Shown here: positions 23,458-36,200 of the stretch, one piece after another
Position numbering within the stretch: the stretch's first letter is position 1
Layout: each line of letters begins with the position of its first letter
NCBI RefSeq assembly: GCF_009755605.1
Contig: NZ_WPNZ01000003.1
Span: forward strand, 124,001 to 188,000
Reading direction: 5' to 3'
From: Streptomyces typhae
GTDB taxonomy: Bacteria > Actinomycetota > Actinomycetes > Streptomycetales > Streptomycetaceae
DNA: 64,000 bases
Notes under the pieces: generated by a model
Told to the model about the DNA's origin: nothing
The model's input: only the letters and a program-made list of their open reading frames with translations
The model's database searches: none
Program-made: the position numbers and the translations under genes

Positions 23458-24440
23458 CAGAGTTCGTTTCCGTAATCGTCCTCGGCCCCGTTACTGCCCG
23501 CGTAGTTGACTCCGGAGGCGACCTGCTGGCCTGCGTCGCTCTGGAGGGTGACCACGTCCCGGTCAGCGTCGGACGCGGAAGCGGACAGGGCTGCTTCGGG
23601 TGGCAGGAGCAGGCGTTGGATGTCGTCCACGCACCGTTCGAGGAGCGACAGTTCGTTGATGCGGTCGCGCACGGCGCGGCGGGTGCGGGGGCCGACGTCC
23701 TCCTCGCTCTCGGCGGCTACGTCGAAGGCGAGCGGGATGCCGATCTCCGTCTTGTAGAGGTCGGCGATGTCCAGGACGAAAGAGAGTTCGTGGCCGGAGT
23801 GGACGAAGCCGAGGGCCGGGCTGCATCCCAGGGAGGTGACCACGGCGTGGGCGATGCCGTACATGCACTGGGCGGCGGCCGTCACGGCCTGGTTGACCGC
23901 GTCGCCGCTGCTGAAGTCGCCGGGCACGTAGCGGCGGCCGCGCCAGGCGATGCCGGTGCGCTGGGCCTGCGCGCGGTAACAGTCCTTGACGCGCCGTCCT
24001 TCCCGACCCAGAAGTTCCTGGCGGGTGAGCCCTTCCGGGTCCTCGTCGGGAAAGCGCAGCCGGTACATCGCGCGGGCCACCGCAAGGCGGCTGCGCGGGT
24101 TCGCCCACTGACGCGCCTGTGCCTCCATCAGGGCCGAGGAGCGGCTGAGAGCGCGGCCGGAGGCGTAGTAGCGCACACCGTGTTCGCCCACCCAGCAGAC
24201 GGCCGCGCCCGTCTCGCCGAGCACGGTCATGGCTTGGTGGGTGACGCGTGTTCCCGGGCCCAAAAGCAGCGTGCCAATCGTCGCCGCCGGGATGTGTTTC
24301 GTGCCTTGCGCGTCTTGTGCCGTGATGGCGTTGGCATCGCGGTGCACGATGCAACGTTCGAGGTAGAGGAAGGACACGCGCTCACTGGTGCGGGTGAGCT
24401 GCCGGGGCGTGAGGTGCGGCCGCTTCGCGACGGACGTCAT
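23454..24440 (-). CDS. cas1: CRISPR-associated integrase Cas1, subtype I-E
   Basis: The product has 328 residues; the start MTSVAKRPHLTPRQLTR at 24440 overlaps the cas6e remnant stop. It contains the Cas1e landmarks: an N-terminal beta domain (LERCIVHRDANAITAQD, AATIGTLLLGPGTRVTHQAM, WVGEHGVRYYASG) and the helical catalytic domain, with the acidic residue after ALSRSSALMEAQ, the histidine in GFVHSGHELSFVLDIADLYK and the Asp in the same segment. It would insert spacers into array 1. It appears intact although the neighbouring cas6e is truncated. Confidence 0.93.
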   Translation of the reverse strand: MTSVAKRPHLTPRQLTRTSERVSFLYLERCIVHRDANAITAQDAQGTKHIPAATIGTLLLGPGTRVTHQAMTVLGETGAAVCWVGEHGVRYYASGRALSRSSALMEAQARQWANPRSRLAVARAMYRLRFPDEDPEGLTRQELLGREGRRVKDCYRAQAQRTGIAWRGRRYVPGDFSSGDAVNQAVTAAAQCMYGIAHAVVTSLGCSPALGFVHSGHELSFVLDIADLYKTEIGIPLAFDVAAESEEDVGPRTRRAVRDRINELSLLERCVDDIQRLLLPPEAALSASASDADRDVVTLQSDAGQQVASGVNYAGSNGAEDDYGNELW

Positions 24441-24991
24441 GCCGGAGTCCGGTCCCTGGTGAGAGGGGCCAGGGTGAGCAGTCCGCATCCGTAAGCTCGG
24501 GCCTTGCCGATGCCCTGGGTGAGGGTGCGGCGCAGGGCATGAGGGTCGGTGACCTCCAGCCGTCCGTCGAAGGTGACGGTGACGACGGTTACCGGCCCGC
24601 TGCGGCGGGCGCCCTCTCCTGCGCGGGACTTGGCGAAGGAAAGGGTGCGGGTGTCGGTGACCGAAAGTTCGTAGCGGTCGCCGGTGTGGGGTCGGCCCTT
24701 GTGGGTCGTGCCGTCGGGCAGCAGGCGGCGCTCTTCGGGCTTTTCGAGGATGCGGAAGCCGCAGCGCTGCTGGCGTTGCTCATCGAGCAGCCAGCCCATC
24801 TGGTGCACGAGGGTGACGTGAGCGGTGATCTTGCGGGGCTCGTCCTTGGTACGGCGGATGGTGTGCACGGGGTTCGCGGTCAGCCGGAAGGACCATCGGC
24901 CGCCTGCGCTCAGGCGGTCGAGAAGCGGCGTGTAGGGGCGGGTCTGCCAGCCGGGACGGTCCGGGTCGGCTGGTGCTGCGACCGGCCATCC
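24437..24991 (-). pseudogene. cas6e: cas6e, 5'-truncated
   Basis: In the frame ending at 24437, the C-terminal half of a Cas6e is clear: GWPVAAPADPDRPGWQTRPY, RWSFRLTANPVHTIRRTKDEPRKITAHVTLVHQMGWLLDEQ, and LEVTDPHALRRTLTQGIGKARAYGCGLLTLAPL, the glycine-rich C-terminal loop. Upstream of 24991 the frame continues as PCARCSRGLGSCV, unlike Cas6e, so about the first 90 residues are gone, including the expected catalytic His near residue 26. The remaining open part (GTG 24868) could at most make a 143-residue fragment. A deletion or rearrangement between here and the cas3 remnant explains the loss. Confidence 0.75.
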
Positions 24992-25297
24992 GACGCAGCT
25001 CCCCAGCCCGCGCGAACACCTCGCGCAAGGACTGTTTCCCCTGCGAGCTATCGCGCTCCACGACTCCGCTCCAGGGCCGACTGGTCAGGTTGAAGGACCG
25101 ATGACTGCTGCGCTCATCCAGTTCAGTCACGCATCATCTCCGGGCTCGAAGTTGGCTCTGGCCTGTGACGGCAGCTGCCTCTCATCCACGGCGCGAAGGG
25201 GTCAACGGTGCTTGCACGCTGGGGACTTGACAGCCCCTGTCCCCTGCCGCCACAGTGCTGCCGAAAGCATTGGAACGATTTAAGAGGAGGATGTCAA

Positions 25298-25531
25298 TTG
25301 ACCCAGTGGTTACGTTGGGCGTTAGTGATCATCGGTGTTGTCGTCACGTACTGGTTAGCCCTCCTGTTGGGGCAATGGCTGCCCCTCGCAGGCCCAGAGG
25401 ACGGCCAGACCAAGTGGGCAACCGCCACAACGCTGGCTGGCACGATCTCCGGCGTTGCGTGCCTGCCGATGGCCAGATGGGCGTGCAACGAACGCCGCCC
25501 GCAATGGAGTTCGCAAGACGCTGCTGACTGA
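25298..25531 (+). CDS. Small membrane protein (77 aa)
   Basis: A TTG at 25298 lies seven bases behind GAGGAGG (25284-25290). The product starts LTQWLRWALVIIGVVVTYWLALLLGQWLPLAG, a membrane helix, followed by a short loop (PEDGQTKWATAT) and a second hydrophobic segment TLAGTISGVACLPMARWAC with a basic tail. The alternative ATG 25291 gives a frame with no sensible pattern. It stands alone between the cas6e remnant and the cas3 remnant. It is probably cargo inserted when the cas operon was broken; function unknown. Confidence 0.55.
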   Translation: MTQWLRWALVIIGVVVTYWLALLLGQWLPLAGPEDGQTKWATATTLAGTISGVACLPMARWACNERRPQWSSQDAAD

Positions 25532-25613
25532 GTGAACCGCGAAGCACACAGTCTCGGTTACGCTCATGCACCGCAGTGGCGCTCCTCGGGATGCGCTCGG
25601 CAGAACTGAATTC

Positions 25614-25691
25614 CTGTTCCCCACACTTGTAGGGATGGCCCCGATTTAAGGGGCGGCAATACCCTGCTCCCCGCTCCCGCGGGGATCTCCC
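25614..25691 (+). CRISPR. Two degenerate I-E repeats downstream of the cas3 remnant
   Basis: At 25664-25691, CTGCTCCCCGCTCCCGCGGG followed by GATCTCCC differs from array 1's repeat (minus-strand sense) at a few positions, and 25614-25642 is a more diverged copy ending GGGATGGCCCC. The gap is only 21 bases, so the spacer is truncated. Both are in plus orientation. They look like relics of an array lost by recombination. Confidence 0.5.
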
Positions 25692-25719
25692 TGACGGGGC
25701 ATACCGTGCCCCGTCAGGG
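25689..25719 (-). terminator. 13-bp stem hairpin after the cas3 remnant
   Basis: CCCTGACGGGGCA (25689-25701) pairs perfectly with TGCCCCGTCAGGG (25707-25719) around a five-base loop. It lies 18 bases beyond the cas3 remnant stop on the minus strand. No T run follows, as is usual in Streptomyces terminators. Confidence 0.6.
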
Positions 25720-25736
25720 TCGATGTCAGCCACGAG

Positions 25737-27217
25737 TCACTCCAAGCCGTTCTCGGGGCTGTAGCCAAGTTCGAAGCCTGCCAGCCGGGTTTGACAATCC
25801 TCATTGAGCGCGAGGATCAGCTGGTCAGACAGCCACGCGCCTCCTTGCCCTGCCAAGCGGGCACATACAGCTGCTCCAGGTCCGCGATCGCCGCTTCCAG
25901 CGTCTGGGCGTAGAAGAACTGCATCGGCAGCCGCAGCCCGCAACTTGCGGCCACCCGCCCGGCGAAGGGCGACGGTGCCTGGTCCTGCGGCAGAGCGATG
26001 CCGCCGCGCTGTCGACCCTTTCCGTCCTTCGCCAGCCACGGAAGGGTCATCAGAAAGCCGTCCGCGCGCTGCTGTACGACCACGACCTCCAAGCCCTCCC
26101 GGCTGTCTCGGACCTGCGCCCGTCCCGCCCGGGTGTCATCGACTTCACCGACTCCCGCCGCCCCCCATCCGATCAACGGCCGCCCCAGACAACCCACTTC
26201 GCCGAGCCGGAACGCCGACGCCCACTCGGCCTGATCCTCGGTGTGCCTCGAACAGGCCCTTCGCCTTCTCCATCGCCGCCTGCCACGACGGGGCCCGACC
26301 GGTTCCTGCCCATAGGCATCCTGAACGAGCGGGCTGATATCCGTCGGCAGCCGCACCGGAGACCGCTGGTCGTTCAGATGAGGCAGCAGCACCGCCGCCG
26401 ACCGCAGCAGCGCATACGCCCCGTACACCGCGCCCCCCCGCACGGGGTCCGGTACCGCCGCGTCCCAGTCCATTCCGGTCAGCCAGCACCGGGCGGTGCG
26501 CAGCCGCTCGGGCCGCTGCTCCTGGCCTGTGCCGCGCTGGCGGTGGTGGAGTCGGCCCATCCGCTGCAGCAGCAGGTCGATCGGGCACACGTCGCTGACC
26601 AGTAGGTCGAAGTCCACGTCGAGGGGCTGTTCGGCCACCTGGCTGGCCACCACGATGTGGAGTGCGTCCGGCCGCCCCTCCGCTTTGCCGGGCGGTCCGA
26701 AGCGGCGCAGTAGGTCACGGTCCTTCTCCGCACGTTCCACATCAACGAACGCGGAGTGCGCCATCGTCACAGCATCGCTGTCGAACCGCCCGCGCACGAG
26801 GCTGCCGGTCTCCAGCACACCCCGGACGGTGTTGCGGATCACGAGGACACATCCCACGCCATGCCTCTCCCGCTCTAGTCGGTCGGCCAGAACGTCCACG
26901 CCGTCGCCGAGCCGGCCCACGCATACGTCCGTGCCCCGGCCCGACGGCTCAGGACATCGCACCACCCGTGTGCCGCCGGGCGCGACCGCCGTCAGCCGCA
27001 GGTACGCGCCCTCGCCTACCGCGGCGCCGTCCTCCTGTGGAGCCGACTTGCCCGCGTACGCCGCGGCCAGCTCCTGCTGTCGCCCGGTCGGCAGCGTCGC
27101 ATGCAGCACGACAACCGGCACCTGGTACGCACTCAGCCGGGCCAGCACCCGGCCCAGGTAGACACTCATGTAGGCGTCGTAGGCGTGTGCCTCATCCCCG
27201 AGAACCCGATATGCGTC
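25737..27217 (-). pseudogene. cas3: cas3, truncated and frameshifted
   Basis: Read leftward, the remnant begins DAYRVLGDEAHAYDAYMSVYL, the DEAH box of the Cas3 helicase, followed by VVVLHATLP (motif III) and the second RecA domain ([42 protein letters not shown]-like). Everything N-terminal to it, namely the HD nuclease and the Walker A motif, is absent; CRISPR-type repeats abut at 27220. Further damage: near 26,300 the frame must shift to read SWQAAMEKAKGLFEAHR and shift back to EDQAEWASAFRL, and near 25,845 it shifts again to reach the true end GAWLSDQLILALNEDCQTRLAGF. The product cannot be a working nuclease-helicase. Confidence 0.88.
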
Positions 27218-27219
27218 GT

Positions 27220-27311
27220 GGGACCATCCCCGCGGGTGCGGGAGCAGCCAGTGACTGTGCGGTGCTCGAAGAGGGAGCGGGGACGACCATCCCCGCGGGC
27301 GCGGCAAGCAG
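27220..27311 (-). CRISPR. Two-repeat array remnant abutting the cas3 fragment
   Basis: 27220-27247 begins GGGACCATCCCCGCGGG and is nearly the array 1 repeat (28 bases). 27283-27311 carries GACCATCCCCGCGGGCGCGG with changes at both ends. They are separated by 35 bases, so the spacing is close to one repeat-spacer unit. The orientation equals array 1. The position exactly at the break in cas3 suggests recombination between repeats removed the 5' half of the gene. Confidence 0.7.
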
Positions 27312-27550
27312 CTCGGACCGGGGCTGCCCCTCACCAAGTGAGCCGGAACCCTACCCGCGCGTGCGAAGAGCAGTCCGGCGAGGAGCCCAGCTCGGCCCGC
27401 AGCCGGGGCCCCAGGCGCGGTACACAACTACCCACATCTACACCGGGGTTCATAGATCTAGAGAATCCGCCCTCTAGGGCACTCCGGCCTGCTAACGTCC
27501 TGTCCCGTTCAAGCAGCCAACCGTTATGAGCACTGGAGCGATGACGGAAC
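27312..27550 (+). promoter_or_regulatory. Upstream region of the Cascade operon
   Basis: This is the 239-base segment between the repeat remnant and cas8e. It becomes AT-richer from 27,420 to 27,530, which fits a promoter for the rightward cas operon. No consensus -35/-10 pair is convincing. Confidence 0.35.
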
Positions 27551-29160
27551 GTGCCTGACTCAAGAGCCGCGCCTGCACGCCGGTTTCAGCCCAGATGGGA
27601 TCCTCGAGAGGTCCCGTGCATCCCGGTACTGACTCTGGATGACCGGCTCATCGATGTGAGTTTGGTGGACCTGCTCCACGATGCCGACGAGCTGCGGACT
27701 GTGGAAGGCGGCACGCCGGGTGAGAAGGTCGCGGTCATCGAGTTCCTGCTGGCCATCTGCTACGCGTCCGGTACGTATCCGCGGTCGGCTGCGCAGTGGC
27801 CTGCATGGGTGGATCAAAAGGATGCTCTCCAGCCGGCTGCACAGTGGCTCGCCCAGCGGCCGGAGAGCGAGGTCTGGGATTTGTTCCATCCCTCGGAGCC
27901 GCTGGGACAGAACTCTCTGCTCGCACCGTTCCTCGACGAGTACGGCGCCGGACCGGCGCAACTGGTGATCGAACGGGTCGGTGACTACAACCAGTTCTTC
28001 GACCATCATCACCTGGAGCACCCCAGCCCGCTGCCGGTCGCCGCTGCCTTCCGGGCCATGCTCACCCAGCACGTGTATGGACCGGCCGGGCGCGCCAGGA
28101 TCTCGGGCAAGGAGACGCTGGGTGCCACCATCACCAACCTGGCCGCCGCCCGCCTGGGCACGCGCATCCGGGTCATCGCGCTCGGGGACACCCTGGGCGA
28201 GACGCTGCGCCTCAACCTGGCACCGGTCAACGGGCCCTCCGGGGAGCTGAACCGTACGTGGACCGTCGGTACGGAGCGACGGGGATTCACAACCAAGCCA
28301 AAGGGCCGGGCGGTGGCGGGCCCGGCCGATCTGCACAGCTATCTCGGCCGGTCGATCCTGCTGCGCCCGACCCCTGATGGCGAGTTCGTGGACCGGGTGC
28401 TGCTTGGTGCCGGTGAGCTCCTGTCGTTGTCGGACGAGCACATGCAGGATGCGGTGTACGCCACGCGGGCGGACGGCAGCAGCAAACCGCTGTGGGCGTC
28501 GGCGAACCGGGCGGTCTGGCGGCAGGCCCATGCCCTCTACGCCGCGGTGGCCGAGGCCCGTTCGCAGGCCGGGAGCAACGACGGTGGCACCTTGTACCGG
28601 AGGCTGGCGCTTTTTCCGGCCGCGGATGTGGCTCCCGAGCCCGGCCAGCAGCCCGCGCGCCGCGTCGACTTGTGGGCGGTCGGGCTGGTCGCCAGGCAGA
28701 CGACCGCCATCGCTTGGGTCGATGGGACGTTCCCGTTCGCCCCCGGACTGGAGGCCCGCCTCTACCTCGCGTCTTACCGGGGTTCACAGATCGCCGAGTT
28801 CGTGGCGGGCGCTCTGTACAAGGCGGCGTACACGGCGTGGCGCGTGACGTACCCGAACCCCAAACCGGCCGACAAAAGCAGTCAGATCGCGCGGTTCGAC
28901 GTGGGCGGCCTGCACTGGGCTGCGACGGAGGAACCGTTCGATGTGCTGATGGAGGAGACCACGCTGGGCGAGGACGTGCGGGCCCTGCTGTTGGAGTATG
29001 CGGAGACCGTCAGACTCACCGCGTGCAGGTTCCTGGCCGAAAGGCTCGATTCGCTGCCCAGAAGTGCTCAGGGATCCAAGGCCCGGGCCGCCGCCCTGAG
29101 ACGGTTCGACGACGAGTTGGCCCAGCCGAAGGCTCCGGCCGAACTCCGAGGGGAGTCCGC

Positions 29161-29164
<4 letters not shown>
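27551..29164 (+). CDS. cas8e: Cascade large subunit Cas8e (Cse1/CasA)
   Basis: This 537-residue protein starts at GTG 27551 (MPDSRAAPARRFQPRWDP). Typical Cse1 features are present: an N-terminal IPVLTLDDRLIDVSLVDLLHDADELR region, GTPGEKVAVIEFLLAICYASG, LFHPSEPLGQNSLLAPF, and a long alpha/beta region before the C-terminal four-helix bundle (LLEYAETVRLTACRFLAERLDSL). It recognises the PAM and recruits Cas3. No frameshift is seen, so Cascade assembly should be possible even though the adjacent cas3 is broken. The next ATG overlaps its stop. Confidence 0.92.
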
Positions 29165-32655
<3,491 letters not shown>

Positions 32656-32711
32656 CCCGACACCATCGACACCGCCGACAGCAGCGCCGCAGCGCGCGGG
32701 CACACCGCAGC

Positions 32712-32753
32712 TTGCTTCATGACCCGTACGGGTTGCTTCATGACCCGTACGGG
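32712..32753. repeat. Perfect 21-bp tandem duplication
   Basis: The unit begins TTGCTTCATGACCCGTACGG and occurs at 32712-32732 and again at 32733-32753 without a mismatch. It lies 56 bases after cas6e. It contains a CCCGTACGGG palindrome and could be a duplicated protein-binding site. Confidence 0.8.
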
Positions 32754-32785
32754 AACGGTGCGTGCGGCGAGCCGGGCTCCCGGCT

Positions 32786-32865
32786 CGCCGGCCATCCCCG
32801 CACACGCAGGAGGAGAAGGACGCAGTGCTCCTAACGGGAGCCATCCCCGCAGGTCTGCGGGAAGC
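32786..32865 (-). CRISPR. Degenerate pair of I-E repeats after cas6e
   Basis: Two segments contain GGCCATCCCCGCACACGCAGG (about 32790) and GAGCCATCCCCGCAGGTCTG (about 32839), 49 bases apart. They keep the CCATCCCCGC core of array 1's repeat in the same orientation, but the second stem half is diverged. They are probable relics of an array end. Confidence 0.45.
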
Positions 32866-32920
32866 CCAACAGAGGCCGAGGCTACGCCCTGCGTCCTCGT
32901 CAGGACCAGCCCGATACACC

Positions 32921-33112
32921 TCACCGCCCTCCACGACGCCGCATCAGGATGCGCAGGGTCGCCCGGGCATCGCGCCGACGCTGCGGGGTGCGAAAGAGGA
33001 CGGACGAAGCCGCCACCGTCACGACCGCCACGCAGTAGACGAAAGCCGTGACGGCGGAAAGAACGACACCCGCCCGGAAGACGGGCTCGACGGCAATGTG
33101 CAGAACGGACAT
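32921..33112 (-). CDS. Small single-pass membrane protein (63 aa) divergent from the STAND gene
   Basis: ATG at 33112 sits five bases after GAGGGGGA, a strong ribosome site. The product starts MSVLHIAVEPVFRAGVVLSAVTAFVYCVAVVTVAASSVLF, one long membrane helix, and ends in a very basic tail (RTPQRRRDARATLRILMRRRGG). A longer frame to 33244 lacks a site. The gene is divergent from the large STAND gene, and the shared 132 bases hold both promoters. It could be a partner or simply a neighbour; membrane proteins paired with NTPases are frequent in defence loci, but this is inference. Confidence 0.6.
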   Translation of the reverse strand: MSVLHIAVEPVFRAGVVLSAVTAFVYCVAVVTVAASSVLFRTPQRRRDARATLRILMRRRGGR

Positions 33113-33244
33113 GCAAGTCCCCCTCGGGGTCGGCAGCCAGAGGTCTTCTCCCCCGGCGCGGTCCCACAGGTATCCACCTTCCCGAGGGCGTTCAGCAGAC
33201 TTCGCGAAGCCGGGAAAGCCGCATAGAACCTGGTCAGGGGGCAA

Positions 33245-36200
33245 ATGAAGATGCGTTCAGCGAACTCTTCCGCAGACGATGAGGATGGCGGTGCCGGGGA
33301 GGTACCGACGTTCATGAGCGATTTGAAGGCGCTGTACGAGGCCGCGGGTGGTCACAGAAAGCTGGGCTACCCGAAGTTGATTCGTGACGCCGCCGCAAGC
33401 GGTATCACCTTGATCAAACCCACGCTCACGGCCTGGCTGAACAAGAACCCCCCGGTGAAGCGGGAATACGTCGAGTACGTGATGAAGAGGCTCATCCCCG
33501 ATCTGAAGGAAAAGGCGGCCAGTCGATCGCCGCACTACCACCAGATCCCGGAGGCATCCTGGGCTGCCCGGCTCACAGCCGCGCAGAAGGTCAGCCAGAG
33601 CAACAAGGGAGGCCGCGGCTCCCGTGTGGGCGCGGCCTCCCGAGGCCGTCTGCTGCGCGGGGCCTCCCAGGCACTCCTCGATGTCCTGCCCGTCGACTTC
33701 GTCGGGCGCGATGAGGAACTGGACAGCCTGGAGAACTTCGTCACTGCTTCAAAGGGTTCTCCCAACTACTTGTGGTTGCAGGCGGGGCCGTGGGCCGGTA
33801 AAACAGGGCTCCTCTCCTGGTTCATCGCCCGTCGCCTGCCCGCCGGAGTCGATGTCGCGCACTACTTCATCGCCGGACGTCTGGGCACCGACCGCCGTGA
33901 CGGCTTCGTCCGCGCAGTCACGAGTCAGCTGGCCGCCGCCGTCGATGGCAAATGGCGCCCGCGCATGGACCTGGAGCAACCGAACCTGGACCCGCTGTAT
34001 AAAGCAGCGGCCCAGGCATGCGCCAATCATGATCGTCGTCTCATCCTGATCGTCGACGGACTCGATGAGGACGCCGACGCGGGTCCCGGTTCGGTCGGCA
34101 TCGCCGGGCTCCTGCCCAAGGACCCGCCTTGCGAGATGCGCGTCATCGTCGCAGGGCGCCCCCATCCGCGCGTGCCGCGGTTGCTGGCGACGGACCACCC
34201 ACTGCGCACCCCTGCCATCGTCCGGCCGCTGACCGAATCCCCTGACGCGCGCGTCATCCGGGATGCCGCGCTGACCGAGTTGCGCGCTCTTTTGACCGAT
34301 CCCGGCCTCGGACAGCATCTGCTGGGCCTACTCGTTGCGGCGCGCGGCGCCCTCACGGGGGCGGACCTCGCCGAACTTGCGGGGGTTACGCCCTCTGAGG
34401 TGCGCGGCAAACTCTCGGGTGTCACCGGCCGTTCCCTGGCTCCCACCCGCATCGATCTGCTGCCCCTGGACGTACGCACCGAAGCAGAGGCAGCGGCGGG
34501 ACGTCAGACATTCGTGCTGGCCCACCAAGAACTCCATGACACCGCACACCAGGAACTCGGCCGCAGCTTTCGCGCCACATGCACCACTGCCCTGCACGAT
34601 TGGGCCCGCCGATACGGCGACGAAGGCTGGCCCCACGACACCCCGAACTACCTGCTCACCGGCTATGCCCGCCTCCTGCACGCGCAAGGTGACGCCGAAC
34701 ACCTCACAGCCCTGGCTCTCGACGCCCGCCGCCAACTCCGCCTCCTTCACCGCTCCGGGCCGGACATTGCCCTTCTCCACCTCGACCTCGCCGCTTCAGC
34801 TCACACGGCCCGAGTGCCACCGCTGGGCACTACCGCGGCGATCGCCGCCTCCTGGGAGATGCTGCTGCCGCACGTGCGACCGCTGCCCCCAGCGGTGGCA
34901 CAGACCCTCGCCCGGCTCGGCGACGCGCCACGGGCCCGCGCCCTGATCAACAGCGCCGGGCGCGCCGTCGACAAGGCGCTGAACCTGGCCGGCGTGGCAC
35001 GCGTCCTGCACACCATGGGTGACACCCAAGCCGCTGCCACCGCCCAGGAGGCAGCCAGGTGTGCTCATCAGGCGCTGCGTGAGGCGGGCAGGTTCGGTGA
35101 CAGCGTCGACGAGGCGGAAGGCGCCGCAGGGCAAGCGGCTCTCGCCCTGCTGGAATCAGCTCTACCGGCGACCGACGACCCGACGCATGAGGTGAACGTT
35201 CCTCGCCGATCGGCCGCAGAGTACTGGGCCGCGCCCGCCGACACGGTCCGTGCTGCGGGCGGCAGCCGCGCCCGCCAGAGCCTCCTGGATGAGGCCCTGG
35301 CCCTGCTCCGCCGCACCCGCGGGGTGGGGACGGCCCGCCTGGAAGCATGGGCGCAGGCCGCCCGCCTGCTGGCAGCGGACCACCCTGAGCAGGCCGACGA
35401 ACTCCTGGACACACTGGAAGAACAAGCCGAAACCCTCGCCTGCGACGATCCAGCCGAAACAGACTCCGCAACCTGCGCGATCCAGCTCTGGCAGACGGTG
35501 GCCTGCGCGGCCCCCGACCGCGCCGAACGCCTCGTGGACCGCATCCTGGCCCACGCGCACGAGGTCTTCACCGATGCGCCCACCCTGGAAAACGTCGCCA
35601 CGCTCGCCATCGCCGTCCAATGCGCCGCGCCCTCCCGGCCCGAGCCAGCTGCGCGCCTTGTGTCCGCCGCCTGCCGCCATCTCGAGCACGTCCTGGGCCC
35701 GGACGCTGCCCCCATGACGCCGGCGGACACCTTCCACGTCGAGTTCGGCTTCCGGCACACCCTCGCCCTCCTTACGCAGGCACTCGGCGACATCGGTGCA
35801 CCACCGGATCGGATCACCCACGTACGGCAACTCGCCGACAGACACCTCCCAGCAGAGCCGCAAGAGCGGGCGGAACCGTCATCGGCCGAGGACGAGCTCG
35901 CCAAGCAATCCCACGAACTCTTCGGAACCGCCCTTCGCCTGGCCGAGAACGCCAACAGCGATGAGGCCGAGCATTACCTGGAGCAGGGCCTGGCACTCCA
36001 GCCCACCAGCATTCCCGGAAGCGGCCGCAGCCCCATGTGGCTCCCCGACCTGGCAGCCGCCCTCATCCGCGCTGACACCGCCGCGGACATCCAACCCCTC
36101 ACCGACCTGGCCCAGCACCCCGCCGACCGCGTCCGTCTTCACGCCGCTCTAGCCCTGGCGTACAGCGACACACACCACCTCGCCACGGCCCGCCGCCACG

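Larger units (their letters stand above)
32656..32920. other. Short non-coding stretch after Cascade with repeats
   Basis: There is no gene here. It contains a 21-bp tandem duplication (32712-32753) and two degenerate CRISPR repeats (32786-32865). The natural continuation of the operon, cas1-cas2, is missing. Confidence 0.5.
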
